Program-made: the position numbers and the translations under genes | In this document: positions 40,898 through 53,646 of the stretch, one piece after another | How positions within the stretch are numbered: position 1 is the stretch's first letter | Layout of the letters: every line of letters starts with the position of its first letter | Notes under the pieces: generated by a model | The model's database searches: none | What the model was told of the DNA's origin: nothing | What the model saw: only the letters and a program-made list of their open reading frames with translations | Origin: Magnolia sinica | Taxonomy: Eukaryota; Streptophyta; Magnoliopsida; Magnoliales; Magnoliaceae | Reading direction: 5' to 3' | DNA: 64,000 bases | Assembly: GCF_029962835.1 (NCBI RefSeq) | Contig: NC_080575.1 | Coordinates: 44,878,437 to 44,942,436, forward strand

Positions 40898-41719
40898 GAT
40901 TGGTCAGATAATCCGAACCTTACATCAGGTGGCCCATAACTTTGACATGCAACTAACAAAAATTACACTGTGAAACAATCCTCTGCCCACCTGTTTGACG
41001 GCGTGGATATCCACTACGCATACACTGAGGTGGTCCCCAGGTGTGTTTGGTGGCCCAGATATTATGGAAGAACCAACGTAATTCCGCTATCTATCTATCA
41101 CATTTGGCAGCAATTGCATCCAATCAGAACAGAAACTACCTCTGTTGGAATAAGAGCAGGATTTAGGATCATTGAATATCCTGCCAAACACACAACAATG
41201 AAACAACCATTTATTGTAAACATGCAAAATAAAATAACACAGAAATTTAAATATTTCTAGATTATTGCAGATAGTAAGGACTCAGAAGCAAACAATTCCT
41301 TCAAATTGAATTGTGATAATTGAATTCAATGAATAGGAAGTGATCAAATTGGAACTGCCTACCTTAGAATTCAAATTGGAGAAGATCATTTCATTAAACA
41401 CGCCAAGAAACAGAGATAAGAAAGGCAAGACAGGGGCAATAAGTGACCCACTTGTCACTCTGCTTCACTCAAAAATAGCAACAAAAGAAAAACAGATAAT
41501 GCAAATAGAAAACTCCAGGTGTGGCGCTCAAATTAGCTGACCAAACAGGACAACTGAAGAAAATTGAATCCCGATCCCTCCACAAGGGTTCAAGCTTTTG
41601 TATCGACTGCCATCAACTCTTGACAATCTCAAGAGAAATATGGTGATGAACAATATGTGAATTATGTGTAGGAAAGGGAAGCGGTTTGGATACTACCCCT
41701 GCCCATCCTGAGATTGGCA
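40898..41719. other. Unassigned DNA beyond the third copy
   Basis: No recognised gene. Two open plus-strand frames (40,970-41,260 and 41,340-41,540) lack domain signals. It may contain the continuation of the ancestral repeat unit. Confidence 0.35.
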
Positions 41720-42135
41720 CAGGCAGGGGCTCTGAGGGGCCACCGTGATGTATGGGTTTTAGGGTCTAAGCCCAAAAAATGAGGCATATCTAAGGCTCAA
41801 GCGGACCACAGCACAGGAAGCAGCGGTGATAATGGCACCCACCATTGAAACCTTCCCAGGGCCCACCTTGATGGTTAATTGCCATCCAACCTATTCATAA
41901 GGTCACATAGACCTGGACAAAGGGAAAACACAAATATCAGCCTGATCCAAAACTTTTGTAGCCCCCCAAGAAGTTTTCTATGGTAGCCATTTAATCCCCA
42001 CTGTGTGGTCCACTGGAGACTTGAGCTTGCCTCATTTTTGGGCTTAGACCCTAAAATGATATGGAAAAATGGATGGACGGTATGGATAAAACCCATATAT
42101 CACAGTGGATCTTCAGAGCCCCTGCACTTGCCGAG
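41720..42135. mobile_element. Foldback-family repeat
   Basis: It starts GGCACAGGCAGGGGCTCTGA with CACCGTGATGTATGGG, and ends CCCATATATCACAGTGGATC with TCAGAGCCCCTGCACTTGCC, giving inverted ends. It is a good example of the family, with CCATCCAACCTATTCATAAG and CACATAGACCTGGACAAAGG at the centre. Confidence 0.7.
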
Positions 42136-42414
42136 CTCAGGACAGGCAGGTGTAGTACTTAATCTGCGTCCGTAGGAAAGATGAAGAATCGGTGAACCAT
42201 CCCTTCAGAGGGGCTGCGGAGAGATCTATTTTTTATGTTAACATAGCTGGCTTACTGGTCCTTTCTTGGAGCCTGGTAGGCATATTTGGAGGGAGTGGAG
42301 TGCTAGAACATTTGATGACAAATCTTCCTCCTCTTGTTTCCATTAAGCTTTCTATTGTCTCTTTGGCTTTGGGATGGCCGCTTGTGCTCCCTGAATTCTA
42401 GAGGGACTTCATGT

Positions 42415-42622
42415 GTGGCCCATTTGGATGCACTTCCACAAAAGGGGTTTCACTCTTGCTTTTTCAGTCAACTCAACAAACGAGTCACCTTTCTAGCTCC
42501 CATTTTGCTGAGTTGGGGTTGAGACGGTTTGCGAAAGTGCATCCAAACGCATAATGTGAGCTAGGGTCAAAATGATGTTTAGGTGTAAAATGCCCCTTTT
42601 GAGGGTGTGTCCAAACAGGCCC
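42415..42622. mobile_element. hAT-like MITE
   Basis: The left end GGCCCATTTGGATGCACTTC, followed by CACAAAAGGGG, is inverted at the right end (CCCCTTTTGAGGGTGTGTCC, then AAACAGGCC). Ends of the type GGGCC.GTTTGGA are usual in plant hAT-derived MITEs. Non-coding. Confidence 0.55.
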
Positions 42623-42930
42623 TTAATTCATTGAGAAGGAACAGTTAGAGTATCCTTGTTGAAGCGATTGGTGACCAGAAGTAGTAATTGCCCTCAAAGT
42701 AATAACTTGATCTAAGACCATTCTAGTATCCTCAAGGAGGCAGTTCGAAGGAGCTCTACAGCTCATGGCTAACAGGGGTGCTGCGAGGTGAAAGTTAAAT
42801 AGAAAGAATGATGAGAAATGTTTGCTATTCCAGTTTACCAAGGCATGGGGTATTTCAATCTCTGAAAAAAGGTCTAATGAATTAAGAGAACCTCTATAGA
42901 ACAGTTCCTAGGAGTTTCATCTTTAAAAAA

Positions 42931-42953
42931 TAATAATAATAATAATAATAAAT
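42931..42953. repeat. (AAT)n microsatellite
   Basis: AATAATAATAATAATAATAA. Confidence 0.85.
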
Positions 42954-43027
42954 AAGATCATCATGGAGAAACAAAGGAAACATGGTTCGGCTAGTGCCTA
43001 AAATGTATTATTGACAGGAGTGTGCGT

Positions 43028-43580
43028 GTTTGTGCATGGATGCTACTGTCCCTATGAAGGTGGGGGGATGTTAGCAACATCCCCAAAACTAGTAAATGAT
43101 AAATGGGACAACCAATCATCAATTTTTACTGTCCATTTATTCATATAACTAGGGCAAGCCGTGGTGAAAAATAAAATAAAAAATCAAGCCAATAATATGA
43201 TCATAAACATATTATCAGTAGCATTGAAAATGGACCATCAAGATTGAGTGGAGAACAAAATGGGTCCAATCATCACCTTGAAGAATCTATTCAATAGATC
43301 CCACTTTTTATTGCTTATGATGTCACAGTAGCACTCTGGTTTGATGCTTCTAACCATGCAATTTATGGCCTGTAAAAACAGACTATTGTAACAAATTGGC
43401 CCAATTTAAAGGGTTAGGATCATGTGATCGGCGTGATTCTTGAACCATGGCTTGGTCATGGTGGTACTGAATGGACCGTCTGATTGATGATTAGGCATAT
43501 CGGATATCATTCAAAAGCTTTGGGATGTCACTAGCATCCCCATGAAGGTGAGAGGACATTAGCATCTACCATACATACAC
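43028..43580. mobile_element. MITE-like element with ~45-bp terminal inverted repeats
   Basis: Left: TGCATGGATGCTACTGTCCC, then ATGAAGGTGGGGGGATGTTA. Right: GGATGTCACTAGCATCCCCA, then TGAAGGTGAGAGGACATTAG, the inverse with changes. It is about 550 bp and non-coding. Confidence 0.55.
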
Positions 43581-44695
43581 ATATGGTAGCTTACCAAATT
43601 AAATACAAAAAGATACAGAAAATTCCAAAGATCACAACCATTCACGCCAATTGTAGCACAATATGACCCTTTATGACAGGATGTCTGTTACAAAAAGAAT
43701 ACTCCCATACGATGGCTTTCTTTACATAATGGCCTGAATTAATAAGTTGATTACATGACAACTCCGTTTTTTGGCATGCTAAAGAAATCCAAGCATTTGC
43801 TAATTGGTAGAATGAGTCGACCAATGAATGACAAAGACAATCAAAATTAGTTAGGGAAGCTCTTCCTACATACAGATGATGTACAAGAGTCAGTCATCGA
43901 AACCTTTTCCAGCTGTTAATCCTGTTGCTTTGCTGGAAGCCGATTAATATTCGAAGCAAAGCAGTGGGTGAGGTACTCACTGATTATTTGAGGTAGCTAT
44001 AGATGATATTGTTGGTGCATTCTATGTCCACATCCAAAAAAGAAGAAAGCATTCACCTGGATATGCGGAAGGATTTGTGAACAGCATCCCGATCTTCTGG
44101 TAATCTAAGATCAGCATCAACGAGAGCAAACTTCACCAAGGTGCAGGGAGCTTCAGGAAGAACGAATCAATGGGACATGCTTACAAGAGTAGAATTCTGT
44201 ATCCTACTCTCCTCACACATGCCAGTGTGGAATATGTGTGCAAGATGCAGGCAATTCATCAGGTGGGCCTATCCATGTATGTACTTTCATGTCCCAAAAG
44301 TCAGGTCAGTCCAGCCATCAGACGGGCCTCATGTGTACAAAGTACGGTTAAAAAGGCTTAAGCCATTCTCCAAATTCAATGTGTGCATCTCCCATATGAT
44401 ATTTGAGCCATGTGAATTCCCAGGATCAAACACGTGCAACACTGGCAAGTGTCGGGATTGTAGGATTCATGAATAGCCTTGGCAGCCTCCTTCTAAAAAA
44501 CAAACTCTTAAGTGATTTTAGTCTTCTCGATGTCCCTTCTCGGCCCAGCGGATTTACGTTCTAAACCTGAGCAGGCTGCTGAAGTACTTCTCTTGAGCAG
44601 CTTGTTATGCTAAAAAACAACCCCCTTTGCCACCTTAGCATTAAAGGTCACTGTCTTCCTCTGCACTCTCCAGTTTTTGGCGCCCAGGGACCAAG
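43581..44695. other. Region downstream of the PPR pseudogene, no gene recognised
   Basis: A 111-codon plus-strand frame at 44,141-44,476 shows no domain, and its style is that of the surrounding repeats. Nothing else seen. Confidence 0.4.
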
Positions 44696-47661
44696 TCACT
44701 CAAAAGTAGTATTACTGGGCACCCAACCCTTGTTTATCATACTCTCTAGAAGAACTTTAGCCTCATTGATATTACATTTGCTCCGTAATCCGTGGATTAG
44801 AGCACTTCATGTTGCAACATCAGCTCTAATTCCTCGCTCCACCATTTTGTTGAGTAACTTCAACACTTCATGAAAATCACCCTTCTTGCAAAGGGCATCT
44901 ATCAGTGAATTGTATGCAGTACCGCTCATCGACATGCCTTCCCCCAAGGTCTCGTTCCTCAACCGAAAGGCCTCAATCAAGTTTCCCTCTCTAGAATCAG
45001 TATGGATCATCACACCATATGTCACTTCATCTGGCTTAATGCCCTTAGCCACCATCTCTTCGAATAGTGCGAATGCTTCTGCGGTGTTTCCTCGTCTGCT
45101 TTGCCCATCAATGAGTGAGGTGTAAGTGATGGCATTTGGCACCAGATTCTTTTCCTGCATCTCCAAGAACAGCTGAGTAGCCTCCTCCAACTTCCATTCC
45201 TTGATGAGCCCATCAATCAGTATTGTGTATGTCATTTCATTGAGCATGATCTGTTGTTCTATCATATCTTCCAACAATCCGTTTGCTTCCTTAAGCTTGC
45301 CTAACTTGCAAAACCCGTCGATTAAAGTGTTGAAGGAGAGGGTTGTCGCAAAGCCATCCTGCACCATTTTGTGAAACAAGTCCTGAGCATTCTCCAAGTT
45401 TCCTTCCTTGCAGCATCCATCGATAAGAGTATTAAACACAAAGCTATCTGGCAACAGTCCCCTCGACAGCATTTCATCATATAAGCGGAACGCCTCCGTT
45501 ACATTTCCCAATTTGCAATACCCGTTGATCATTATAGTGTAAGTCACACTAGTTGGTGCCTAACCCTTTTCCACGATGACATTGAACAATTCTCTTGCCC
45601 TCCTGACGTCACCTGTCTTGCATAATCCGTCAATCATAGCATTATACGTAACGATATTTGGCTCTATTTTTTTTTATTGAACATCTCATCAAGAAGCCTG
45701 AAAGCTTTCTCCATCTCACCTTGCCTACAAACCCCAAAAATTAAACCACTCTAAGCAAAAGCATCAGGTTTCAAACCCTTCTCTTGAAGTTCCAAAAAGA
45801 CCCAAATAGCCTCTTCCAACTTCCTGGCCTTCGAAAATCCGTGGATGAGCACACTGTAAGTCTGCACATCTGGAAGCACCCCTCTTCCAAGCATAGCATG
45901 AAATATTGAGAAGGCTTCTTTTACATTACCTGCTTTGCAATGCCCGTCGATAAGAACAGTATAAACAACAACATCCGGCGCCAAACTGCAGCCAAGCATC
46001 TCCTTGAAATATCCGTCCACCTTGTGCATTTACCCGGCCTTACCATGCCCCCGTATGAAAGCCCCATATGTAAACGCATTTGGAATCGGTCCCCTCTCCT
46101 TCATTTCCACCAAGTACATACTGGCATCTTCCATCTTTCCCGCCTTGCATAATCCAGCTATAAAAGAATTGTAGCAAAACACATCTGGAACGACACCTCT
46201 CTCCAACATCCTCTTCAAAACCTTGCATGCATCTTCAACTCTACCTTCCCTACAGTAACCTGTTATAAGCGCCGTATAGATAACAACATTCGGCTTGAGA
46301 CCACTCGCAACCATCTCCTCCAATAAACTGTTTACTCGGTGCAAATCTCCACAATGACAAAGCCCATTAATCAATAAGCTATATGTAACAACCGTAGGCA
46401 ATACATTTCTCTTCATTTCATCAAACATCTCAAAAGCATTATCGGTGTCCTTCTCTTTCAAATAACCCTCGATAACTGAACCATATGTCATTGCATTTGG
46501 CTTCCACCCCATCCCGACTATCTCATTCAAGAGCTGGTGGGCCTTCTCCATCTTTCCGACCTTACATACGCCGCAAATGAGTGTATTATACCCAGTGACA
46601 TTCACCTGAATTCCGTGAACAAACATATCATCCCTCACTCTAAAAGCCTCATCCACATCACCTTCTTTCATCAACCCATCAATCAAAGCCGTGTAGGCAA
46701 CGTAATTTGGCTTCAATCCCATCTCCCACATCTCCGCCACCAACAATTTTGCCTCTCTTGACCTCCGTTCCTTGCACAGCCCATTCCCGAGTGTAGCATA
46801 CGTAAAGCTATCTGCCATCAGACCATTCTCACGCATCTTCCTTTTCAGCTGGAAAGCTTCATGAAGACTGCCTGCTCGACACAATCCTGCAATAAGCACG
46901 TTATACGTAACCGCATTTGGCCTACAACCCTTCTCGGTCATTTCAACAAACAACCACTTCGCCTCACCAACATTCCCAGATTTGCAATGCGCACCCACCA
47001 AAGATGTATATGTATAAACATCTGGTGTAATTCCCACCTCCGACATGCACCCATACACCTTCCAAAACAAATCCATCCCATTCACCTTCAACAGATCACT
47101 CAGCATAGAATTAAAACACCGCAGACTAACAGTAATTCCTCTGTTTTTCAATCCCAAAAATATTTCAACAGCCTCTCGCAACCTACGCACCTCCCTACAT
47201 GTATCGATTAGCACATTGAAAACGGCCGGATTCGACCCGTTACAGCTTTGATAGCTACTGGCAATCGAATCTGATATCGTACTTGCATCCGAGGCCGGAG
47301 GGTGCAGATGGGTTGTTATCATTCTTTCGAGAAGGCCATTGGTGGGGCCCAACAGATCGGAATTGCAGAGTCGGGCGACAAGGATTGAGAACGAATCAAT
47401 GGATTGGGGGAGAGCAATTTGAGATTGGACCCAATAGAAGAACTCAAGGAGGCGCTCGGGGTCGGATACATGGTCTTGGAGGAGAATGGATCGGACGACT
47501 TGAGGTGTTAGGGCGGCAACGGGGATGGTGTCGGAGGAGGTAAGGAGATGGTGCCAGTTGGGGTGGTGGTTGAGGAGATTGGTGATTTTGAGGGCGATTT
47601 GGTTACCGTTGTCGTTCTGGTCGTTGAGGTTTTGCTGTAGTTGTTGTTGTTGGTGTTGCAT
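44696..47661 (-). pseudogene. P-class pentatricopeptide repeat (PPR) gene, inactivated (At5g61990-like)
   Basis: PPR proteins bind organelle RNAs through tandem 35-residue helical repeats. The first ATG is at 47,659-47,661. After a Gln-rich start, NLLNHHPNWHHLL and LEFFYWVQSQIALPQSIDSF lead into about 20 repeats of the type VTYNVLIAGLCRAGSLHEAF with no E or DYW domain. By layout and wording it resembles the mitochondrial Arabidopsis protein At5g61990. An in-frame stop ends the first 543 codons (46,030-46,032, KAG|stop|MHKVDG). Further in-frame stops lie at 45,751-45,753, about 45,562 and 44,807-44,809, and a frameshift lies in an A-run near 45,670. Similarity resumes after each one, and the last stop is at 44,696. 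No intron could remove all of these. The frame upstream of the ATG stays open and looks like a targeting peptide (SHFLKPLHLSSSQPLQ) but has no ATG, so the true start may be lost too. Confidence 0.88.
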
Positions 47662-47924
47662 CTGTAGTGGTTGAGAAGAGGATAAATGAAGGGGTTTGAG
47701 GAAATGAGAGGGGTGTTTGGATGTGAGAAGTAGAGTTTTAGGTGGATGTGAAATTCTTCTTATTTTTTCAGAGAGAGAGAGAGGGAGGGAGAAAGAGGGA
47801 CGATGATGGGAGCTTTGAGTACTCTATCTTGTCTCTCGCCGGTTACAAGGGGAAGTGGATTGGCTGGTGTACCGCACACACCGACCTGGCTGGTGTGTGC
47901 TGGGGTGTTGACGTCACCAAGTTC
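47662..47924. other. 5' flank of the PPR pseudogene
   Basis: A pyrimidine-rich leader region on the minus strand ((GA)n on the plus strand at 47,771-47,800). TGACGTCA lies at 47,909-47,916, brought in by the adjacent foldback repeat. Confidence 0.5.
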
Positions 47925-48290
47925 CGTGTTATATCCAAACCGTCCATCCATCTGGCGAGCTCGTCGTAAGGCTTGAGCCAAGAAATTAAAACTTATCCAA
48001 AGATCAAATGGACCACACTACAAAAAGAAGTGGGAGATTGAACGTCTACCATTGAAACCCTTTTAGGGTCACATAAGTCTTTGATCAATACGGAGGTCTG
48101 TGTGACCTCATGAACAGATTGGATGGAAAATAAATGTGACGGCCCAAGAATGTTTTAAGGGTGAGAATTATTGTTGTCAGTGTTATGTGTGCAGTATACT
48201 TGAACTTTGGATATGACTCATTTTCGAAATAATGATCTAAATTTTGACAAATGATTAAATGTGTAGATACAATACATTATTGTGACTATG
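47925..48290. mobile_element. Foldback-family repeat, truncated
   Basis: It begins CACCAAGTTCCGTGTTATAT and ATCCAAACCGTCCATCCATC, and contains GTCTACCATTGAAACCCTTT and TGTGACCTCATGAACAGATT. The right end is worn. Confidence 0.55.
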
Positions 48291-48299
48291 CGTAACTTG

Positions 48300-48590
48300 G
48301 ATCTCCTCTAAGTCATTCCTAGAACACGGAGCTTGGGTATAGCCTGAGCGCTCATCTTCTCACACACATACCCACACTAGCCAAGCTGGTGGTGTGGTAC
48401 ACATCACTCTATGAGCTCGGAGTTGCACAACAGTTCAAAGGAGATCAAAGTTACATGGCCCTAAAATGATGTATTTATTGTATTCACACTGAGCTTGAGA
48501 AGCTTCAGCGCGCTTGTCTTCACATGTACCTACACTAGCCAAGTCGGTGGTGTGTGGCACACCACCCAATTCACTTCCCTATAGTCGCGA
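48300..48590. repeat. Duplicated 80-bp module
   Basis: GAGCGCTCATCTTCTCACAC with ACACTAGCCAAGCTGGTGGT (about 48,345-48,410) recurs as CAGCGCGCTTGTCTTCACAT with ACACTAGCCAAGTCGGTGGT (about 48,508-48,560). Edges of dispersed repeats. Confidence 0.55.
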
Positions 48591-48834
48591 GGTGCAACTG
48601 GGTCGGGTCAAGTCAGGTCCATCCGGGTTGGTTTGGAAGGCTTGACTCGACCATTTAATAATTTGTTATATTTTTGGATTTTTATCACAAAATTCGTTAA
48701 GAATTGTATTTTACTAAAATAGTTACCAATACTTTAAGATAACTCTTTTAAAGAGGAGAAATTATGTTATTGCCCTCTTTTGCTCCGTGCAAAATCCAAC
48801 CTGTCCAACAATGTACACCGATATTATTATTAGA

Positions 48835-49275
48835 AGAACAAAAAACTATTGTTGATCTAATTATAAGGTTTATCACTGCGTAAAAAATAATATACACTAT
48901 TCGAAATATCTCAATTCAAATGTAGCCTATCTTATGATCTTCCTGATTAACCAAAAATGCGACAGATTCAATTATAAGGCAAGCCAATCATTAATACACA
49001 CACACAAATCAAAATATTCAAATTCAAATGTAGCCGACCTGATAATCTTCCAGGCAAATTTTTTTAAAAAAATGGCTGATCTAATCAGAAGGTGCATTAG
49101 TAAAAAATGTACACCTTTCAAAATATCTCAATTCAAATATAACACATTGGGTAATCTTTTAGACGAACAAAAAAAAATGATAAATCTAATCATTTTGTGT
49201 GCCAATCCATAAAAAATAATATACACCATTCAAAACATCCCAGTTCAAATGTAACCTATCTGATAACCTTACTGC
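48835..49275. repeat. ~110-bp imperfect tandem array, about four units
   Basis: The core TCAATTCAAATGTAGCC (or close variants) recurs at about 48,910, 49,020, 49,130 and 49,238. Between the cores lie GATCTAATTATAAGG-like and AAAAATAATATACAC-like blocks. Units are strongly diverged, so the array is old. Confidence 0.7.
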
Positions 49276-52200
49276 CCAGGTTGGATGTAATACACATACC
49301 ATGTGAGCCCTATATAAGTCTTGAGCTTCTCTACTTTTAAAGAAGTTGAAGGAGATTGTTTGCATATTTTCATCCCTCAAAAAACACCTCCATAATTTTT
49401 AATCATGGAAGCATTATTTGGTAAAATATAGATTACTTTGAAATTTAGTAGTAAATATCTATATATTTTTCACTAGACCCAATTCATTAAAATCTAGATT
49501 AGGTAAAGTCAAAGTAAGCCAATCCATTTATTTAATACGTTCCGAATAGCTATAGGGGCTACCCATGCACAGCCCATCCACTAATTAACTAATTAGAATT
49601 TCCAACTTACTACTTTTTTCTAATTAAACCTAGTAATTAGGCAGTCTCCCAACTCTCACTTTCCCACCCTCTAACTAACCATATTTCTATAATGGTGGCA
49701 ATGGGACCGGTAGCCCCCGATTGACCCAACAAGTTTGACCTAGGTTTAAGCTGGCTTGAGCCTCACATGCATTGCCTGATTAATTATCAGGTTGAGCTTG
49801 GGCTCAAGTCATTTTAGCTGGCCCAAGCACCATCCAACCCAACCTTATATGCATTTGTTCTAACCTACAAACATGCAAATTCCAATCATCGACTAGACCG
49901 CCCATTCATTTTGAACATGGACTAATGGATGGGTGGTCTAGTCCACTAGATCAAATGGGTTAGGAACATTCAAGTAGGTAATAGGGATTTTATCAAAATT
50001 TCAAGCCAGGCTAGGTCAGTTTAGATCGGATCCAATCCCAAGCATTTTTTTTTTTCTTCAGGCTCAGGCTTGGATAATCTTCAACCTAGGGTCTTAAGTT
50101 CAGGGTGAAGCTAGCCCTACCCATGGCCACCCTACTTTTTTGGGTCCAGGTCTGGTCCAAGCCTCGGTCGGGTCTATTTTAGGATGGATCAAAATAGATC
50201 CATTTAAAAAAAGCCTCAAGGTTAGGTCAAGTTGGGTTGATTTTGGGGGGTCCAAGACCCAAATTACTTCAGTAATCAGGTCAAGTCCATTTTAGTTGGG
50301 AAAGAACGGCGTAGTCCATCCGAATCGTCCAATGAAGAATAAGAAGAGAGCAAAATGCTAATGGTGCGTGAAGCGCATGCAGAATGGGCACCGAGAAACA
50401 AGTGTGAAGGAGAAGAAGCCAAGCTCATTCCCTTCACTTCCTGGCCCAGAGCAATGCAGTACTTCCTGGCCAAATTAAGGATTTGGAGCTTCTTGCTACG
50501 TATAAATAAATATGGGGGGTTCCAAGACCCAAATTACTTTAGTAATCGGGTCAAATTTTTGGAGCCAACGATGCTTCATGGGTCCATATTTTGGACCCAT
50601 ATCTATTCCATTTTAGGTTGGGTCGGATGATCCATCTGGTCAACCTAATCATTTACGCCCCTAGCTAGGCTGCATTTAGGGGCGACAAGGGTTCAAGCAT
50701 GGCCCAAAAAATCCGGCTTGAATCCACCTGCTTAAAATTCATCAAGACCACGCTTGACTCATTGGCTCAACTGGCTCAAACTGACTCAGGTCAATCCAAA
50801 CTGGAGTTTAAGAATGGAATGTGAAGCTAAAAGCATGCATAGCCCAAGCCAATGAGTGGCTTCATACATACAATATTCATACTCACCTTCTATGATTTTT
50901 ATGGTCTTGATCGTACTTTCATATATAAAAATGAGAAATAAGAAGAGCATTTGTAACATGAAAATCATACTCTTAGGTGCGCTAATGACGGCACTCGAGA
51001 CTCTTTCCTTCACAAGAGGATTTTAATACTAGAAAAAAACAATGGATTTAATCACTTATTCCTTCACTGCCGAGTCGCCAGAGGATTTTAATCCCTGTTT
51101 TGGGATTGATAAGTGCCTAAATACCTCTATATAAAATGCAATGGAGGAATCAAGAGGCGACGCACTCAAGAAAAAAATGCTAGAATAATTGAGGATGCAG
51201 CTTCCCCATTACAGGCGCTAATAAAGAAAATCCTTCTTATGATAATCAACTGGGCCCTTGAGAGAGACGAGTTCGGTTTCAGGAATGCTCAAAAAAGAAG
51301 AAGCTCAAAAAATCAGACGGCCTGTAATGCTAGAGAGGATGTTGTTGCTTCTTTGTTAAGCATATTCAGGTTGGCTATTTGCTTCTCTAAATGATAGAGT
51401 GTCACTTGCATGGGGCCTACTAGCCCAACTACTTCATTTTTCATTTCACCAAAAAAAAAATAAAAATGCAACGAATCAATTTTGTTGTCATTTTATAAAA
51501 ATGGTATTATTCATTTGTTTCATTTGCATGTAAAAAAAAAAAAGAAAAAAAAAAAAAAATCTTGTATGAGTTTGTTTCATGTTGTGGAGATAGAGAAGTA
51601 GACGACTGGAGAAATAACAGCCTCGCTTCGCCTTTCCCAACTTCTTTTCAATTGGAGAAAACAACATCTTTTTCTCTCTCTCTTTTTTTTTTTTTTTTTG
51701 AAGAATGAGAAAACAGCGTCTTCCACAATTCAAATGTCCAACCTATCAAAACAGATTTCTAAAAACTAAAATGTCAATCCAAGAGGGCTTTAATCCAAAA
51801 ACTCTAAAATATCAATGTAAAAGGACTTTAATCCATGAAAAATAACAGATAGACATATCTTTCAAGATATAAGCATTTGAGTCATTCTCATTTTCACTCC
51901 AACAAATAGACAGCAAGTTCAGGTATAGGAGCAGGGAATCGACTAATTGAATATGTAATAAATAATTAGGAAGCCAGAGCACAAGTCCGAAGTGTGATAA
52001 GTGGAACTAGAAGGTTCGTGCAACAAGGTATCATGTAACCATCACATTCATGGTTTTAAGACAAATAAGCCTCATGCAACTTGTTCGAGTCGACTCGGAC
52101 TCAGTAGCACATGATCCGGTTTGATACCACAAGTCACCCCCAACTCAGGCGAGTCAGGCCAATTCAATCGCAACTCAACTCAGGATCAAACGATTCAGTC

Positions 52201-53646
52201 TGAGTCATGGAGCCTTTTAACTATGATCACATTCCTAGTGACACTAATCATTTAAACAGTTCTATATATAAAAACAAGATTGCTGATTAAAAAATAAAAA
52301 AGATATTCTAATCATCTAATTAAAATTTGAAGAAAAAAAAATCCAAGAACAAAATCAAATATAGACCAAATGGCATCTTGTAAAGAACAAGAAACCCATC
52401 TCCATGAAATTCTTGTTGAAGAAAGATTCTGCAAACAAGGCAAGGGGAAACCCCCACAAATACCAACAAAAACATACAAATCTGGAAAAAAAAATCACTA
52501 GAACTACACAATTTTTTCTAATATTTCAGGGAAGAAAAGAAATCCACAACTCCTAAGCCAAAAGCCATCTTCATATACCAAGAAAAGTTGAAAGAAGAAA
52601 AAAGAGACTACTTCACACAAGGAAGAGATCTAACGTCGCATGGAAAAACATCCATAGCAGGAAGATGTGAATACTCAAGTAGACGATATTAGGTTGCAGA
52701 GGAAATTCTATGGCAGGAAGATGCAAAACTCAAGTGGAAGAGGCCCCACTTCCCAATACAATAAGAAACAAGAAAAGATCTCTTTTCCATAAAATAAAAA
52801 TGTGAGAGAATGTTACAGAATTATCCTTCTCTTACCCCAATGAACTCCATGCTATTGCCACGCATGGACAAATGTCTCGATCATCCCCCAGCATCTCCCA
52901 GAACTGCTAGTGCGAACCATCTATGATCCTGTAGATAATTGCTTTAGAGAAGACCTCTTCCAGCCTAAACACCTTTACATAAGCTTGACACTCTAGATAG
53001 GGGAGAAGCTCTAGTAACCCATGACCACTTGCAATTTCATTTCATCTCCATTCAGTTCACAAGATAAAAACTAACTTCAAAGCCGCACATGCACCTACAC
53101 TGCCCATGTATGGTTCTTCTCAAATGAAATTCGAGTCAATCACTTTCCATGGGATTTGAATCAAACTGTCTTAAACAGAGAATTTTAAAAGTACTTGGTG
53201 ATGGTGATTTATCAACAAAGCTGGAATAAGATAAATTAAAAAAGAAACTGTGAAGAAACCTCGTTCTTGAGAAAGCGACGAGAGGGCCACTTGAATTTGG
53301 CCACTCACCGTTGTTGTATTCCCTTTGTTTTCCTTAGATAAAATTTTCTCGCCATCCAAAACCAAAAGTTGTAAAGCGTATCCATTGATGCATATGTTGG
53401 CAACTTAGCATGCTTTGTTCATGTAAGAAACAGAGAGCATCTAATGAAACAACCACTGCTGAGGTGTCTACCAGCTTTTGCTTCTAATGGTATATCAGAA
53501 ATTGAAGTTCTTATTTCCCTCGGATGTGACCTAGACCAACGCTTAAAAAATTATTATTCCCAAACACACGTAAAGTTCCAAGATTTATGAATGGTGCTTC
53601 ATCAAGCAATCCTGAATCATGTATTTTACACCTTCACAAGCAGTCT
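49276..53646. other. Long region without a recognised gene
   Basis: Only scattered short frames. GGTCCAAGACCCAAATTACT occurs at 50,249 and again with one extra T at about 50,519, followed both times by a related 30 bp. Poly-A/T tracts lie at about 51,530-51,560 and 51,680-51,700. A plus-strand frame at 51,113-51,394 and minus-strand frames at 52,320-52,511 and 53,171-53,365 show no domain. CAGGAAGATG(T/C) blocks repeat at about 52,660 and 52,714. I see no RNA gene. Confidence 0.4.

Noticed and set aside
44141-44476. 111-codon plus-strand frame after the PPR gene
   Set aside because: No domain or conserved motif; composition like intergenic repeats.
46537-47543. Plus-strand open frames opposite the PPR gene
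   Set aside because: They are antisense shadows of a long PPR coding frame.
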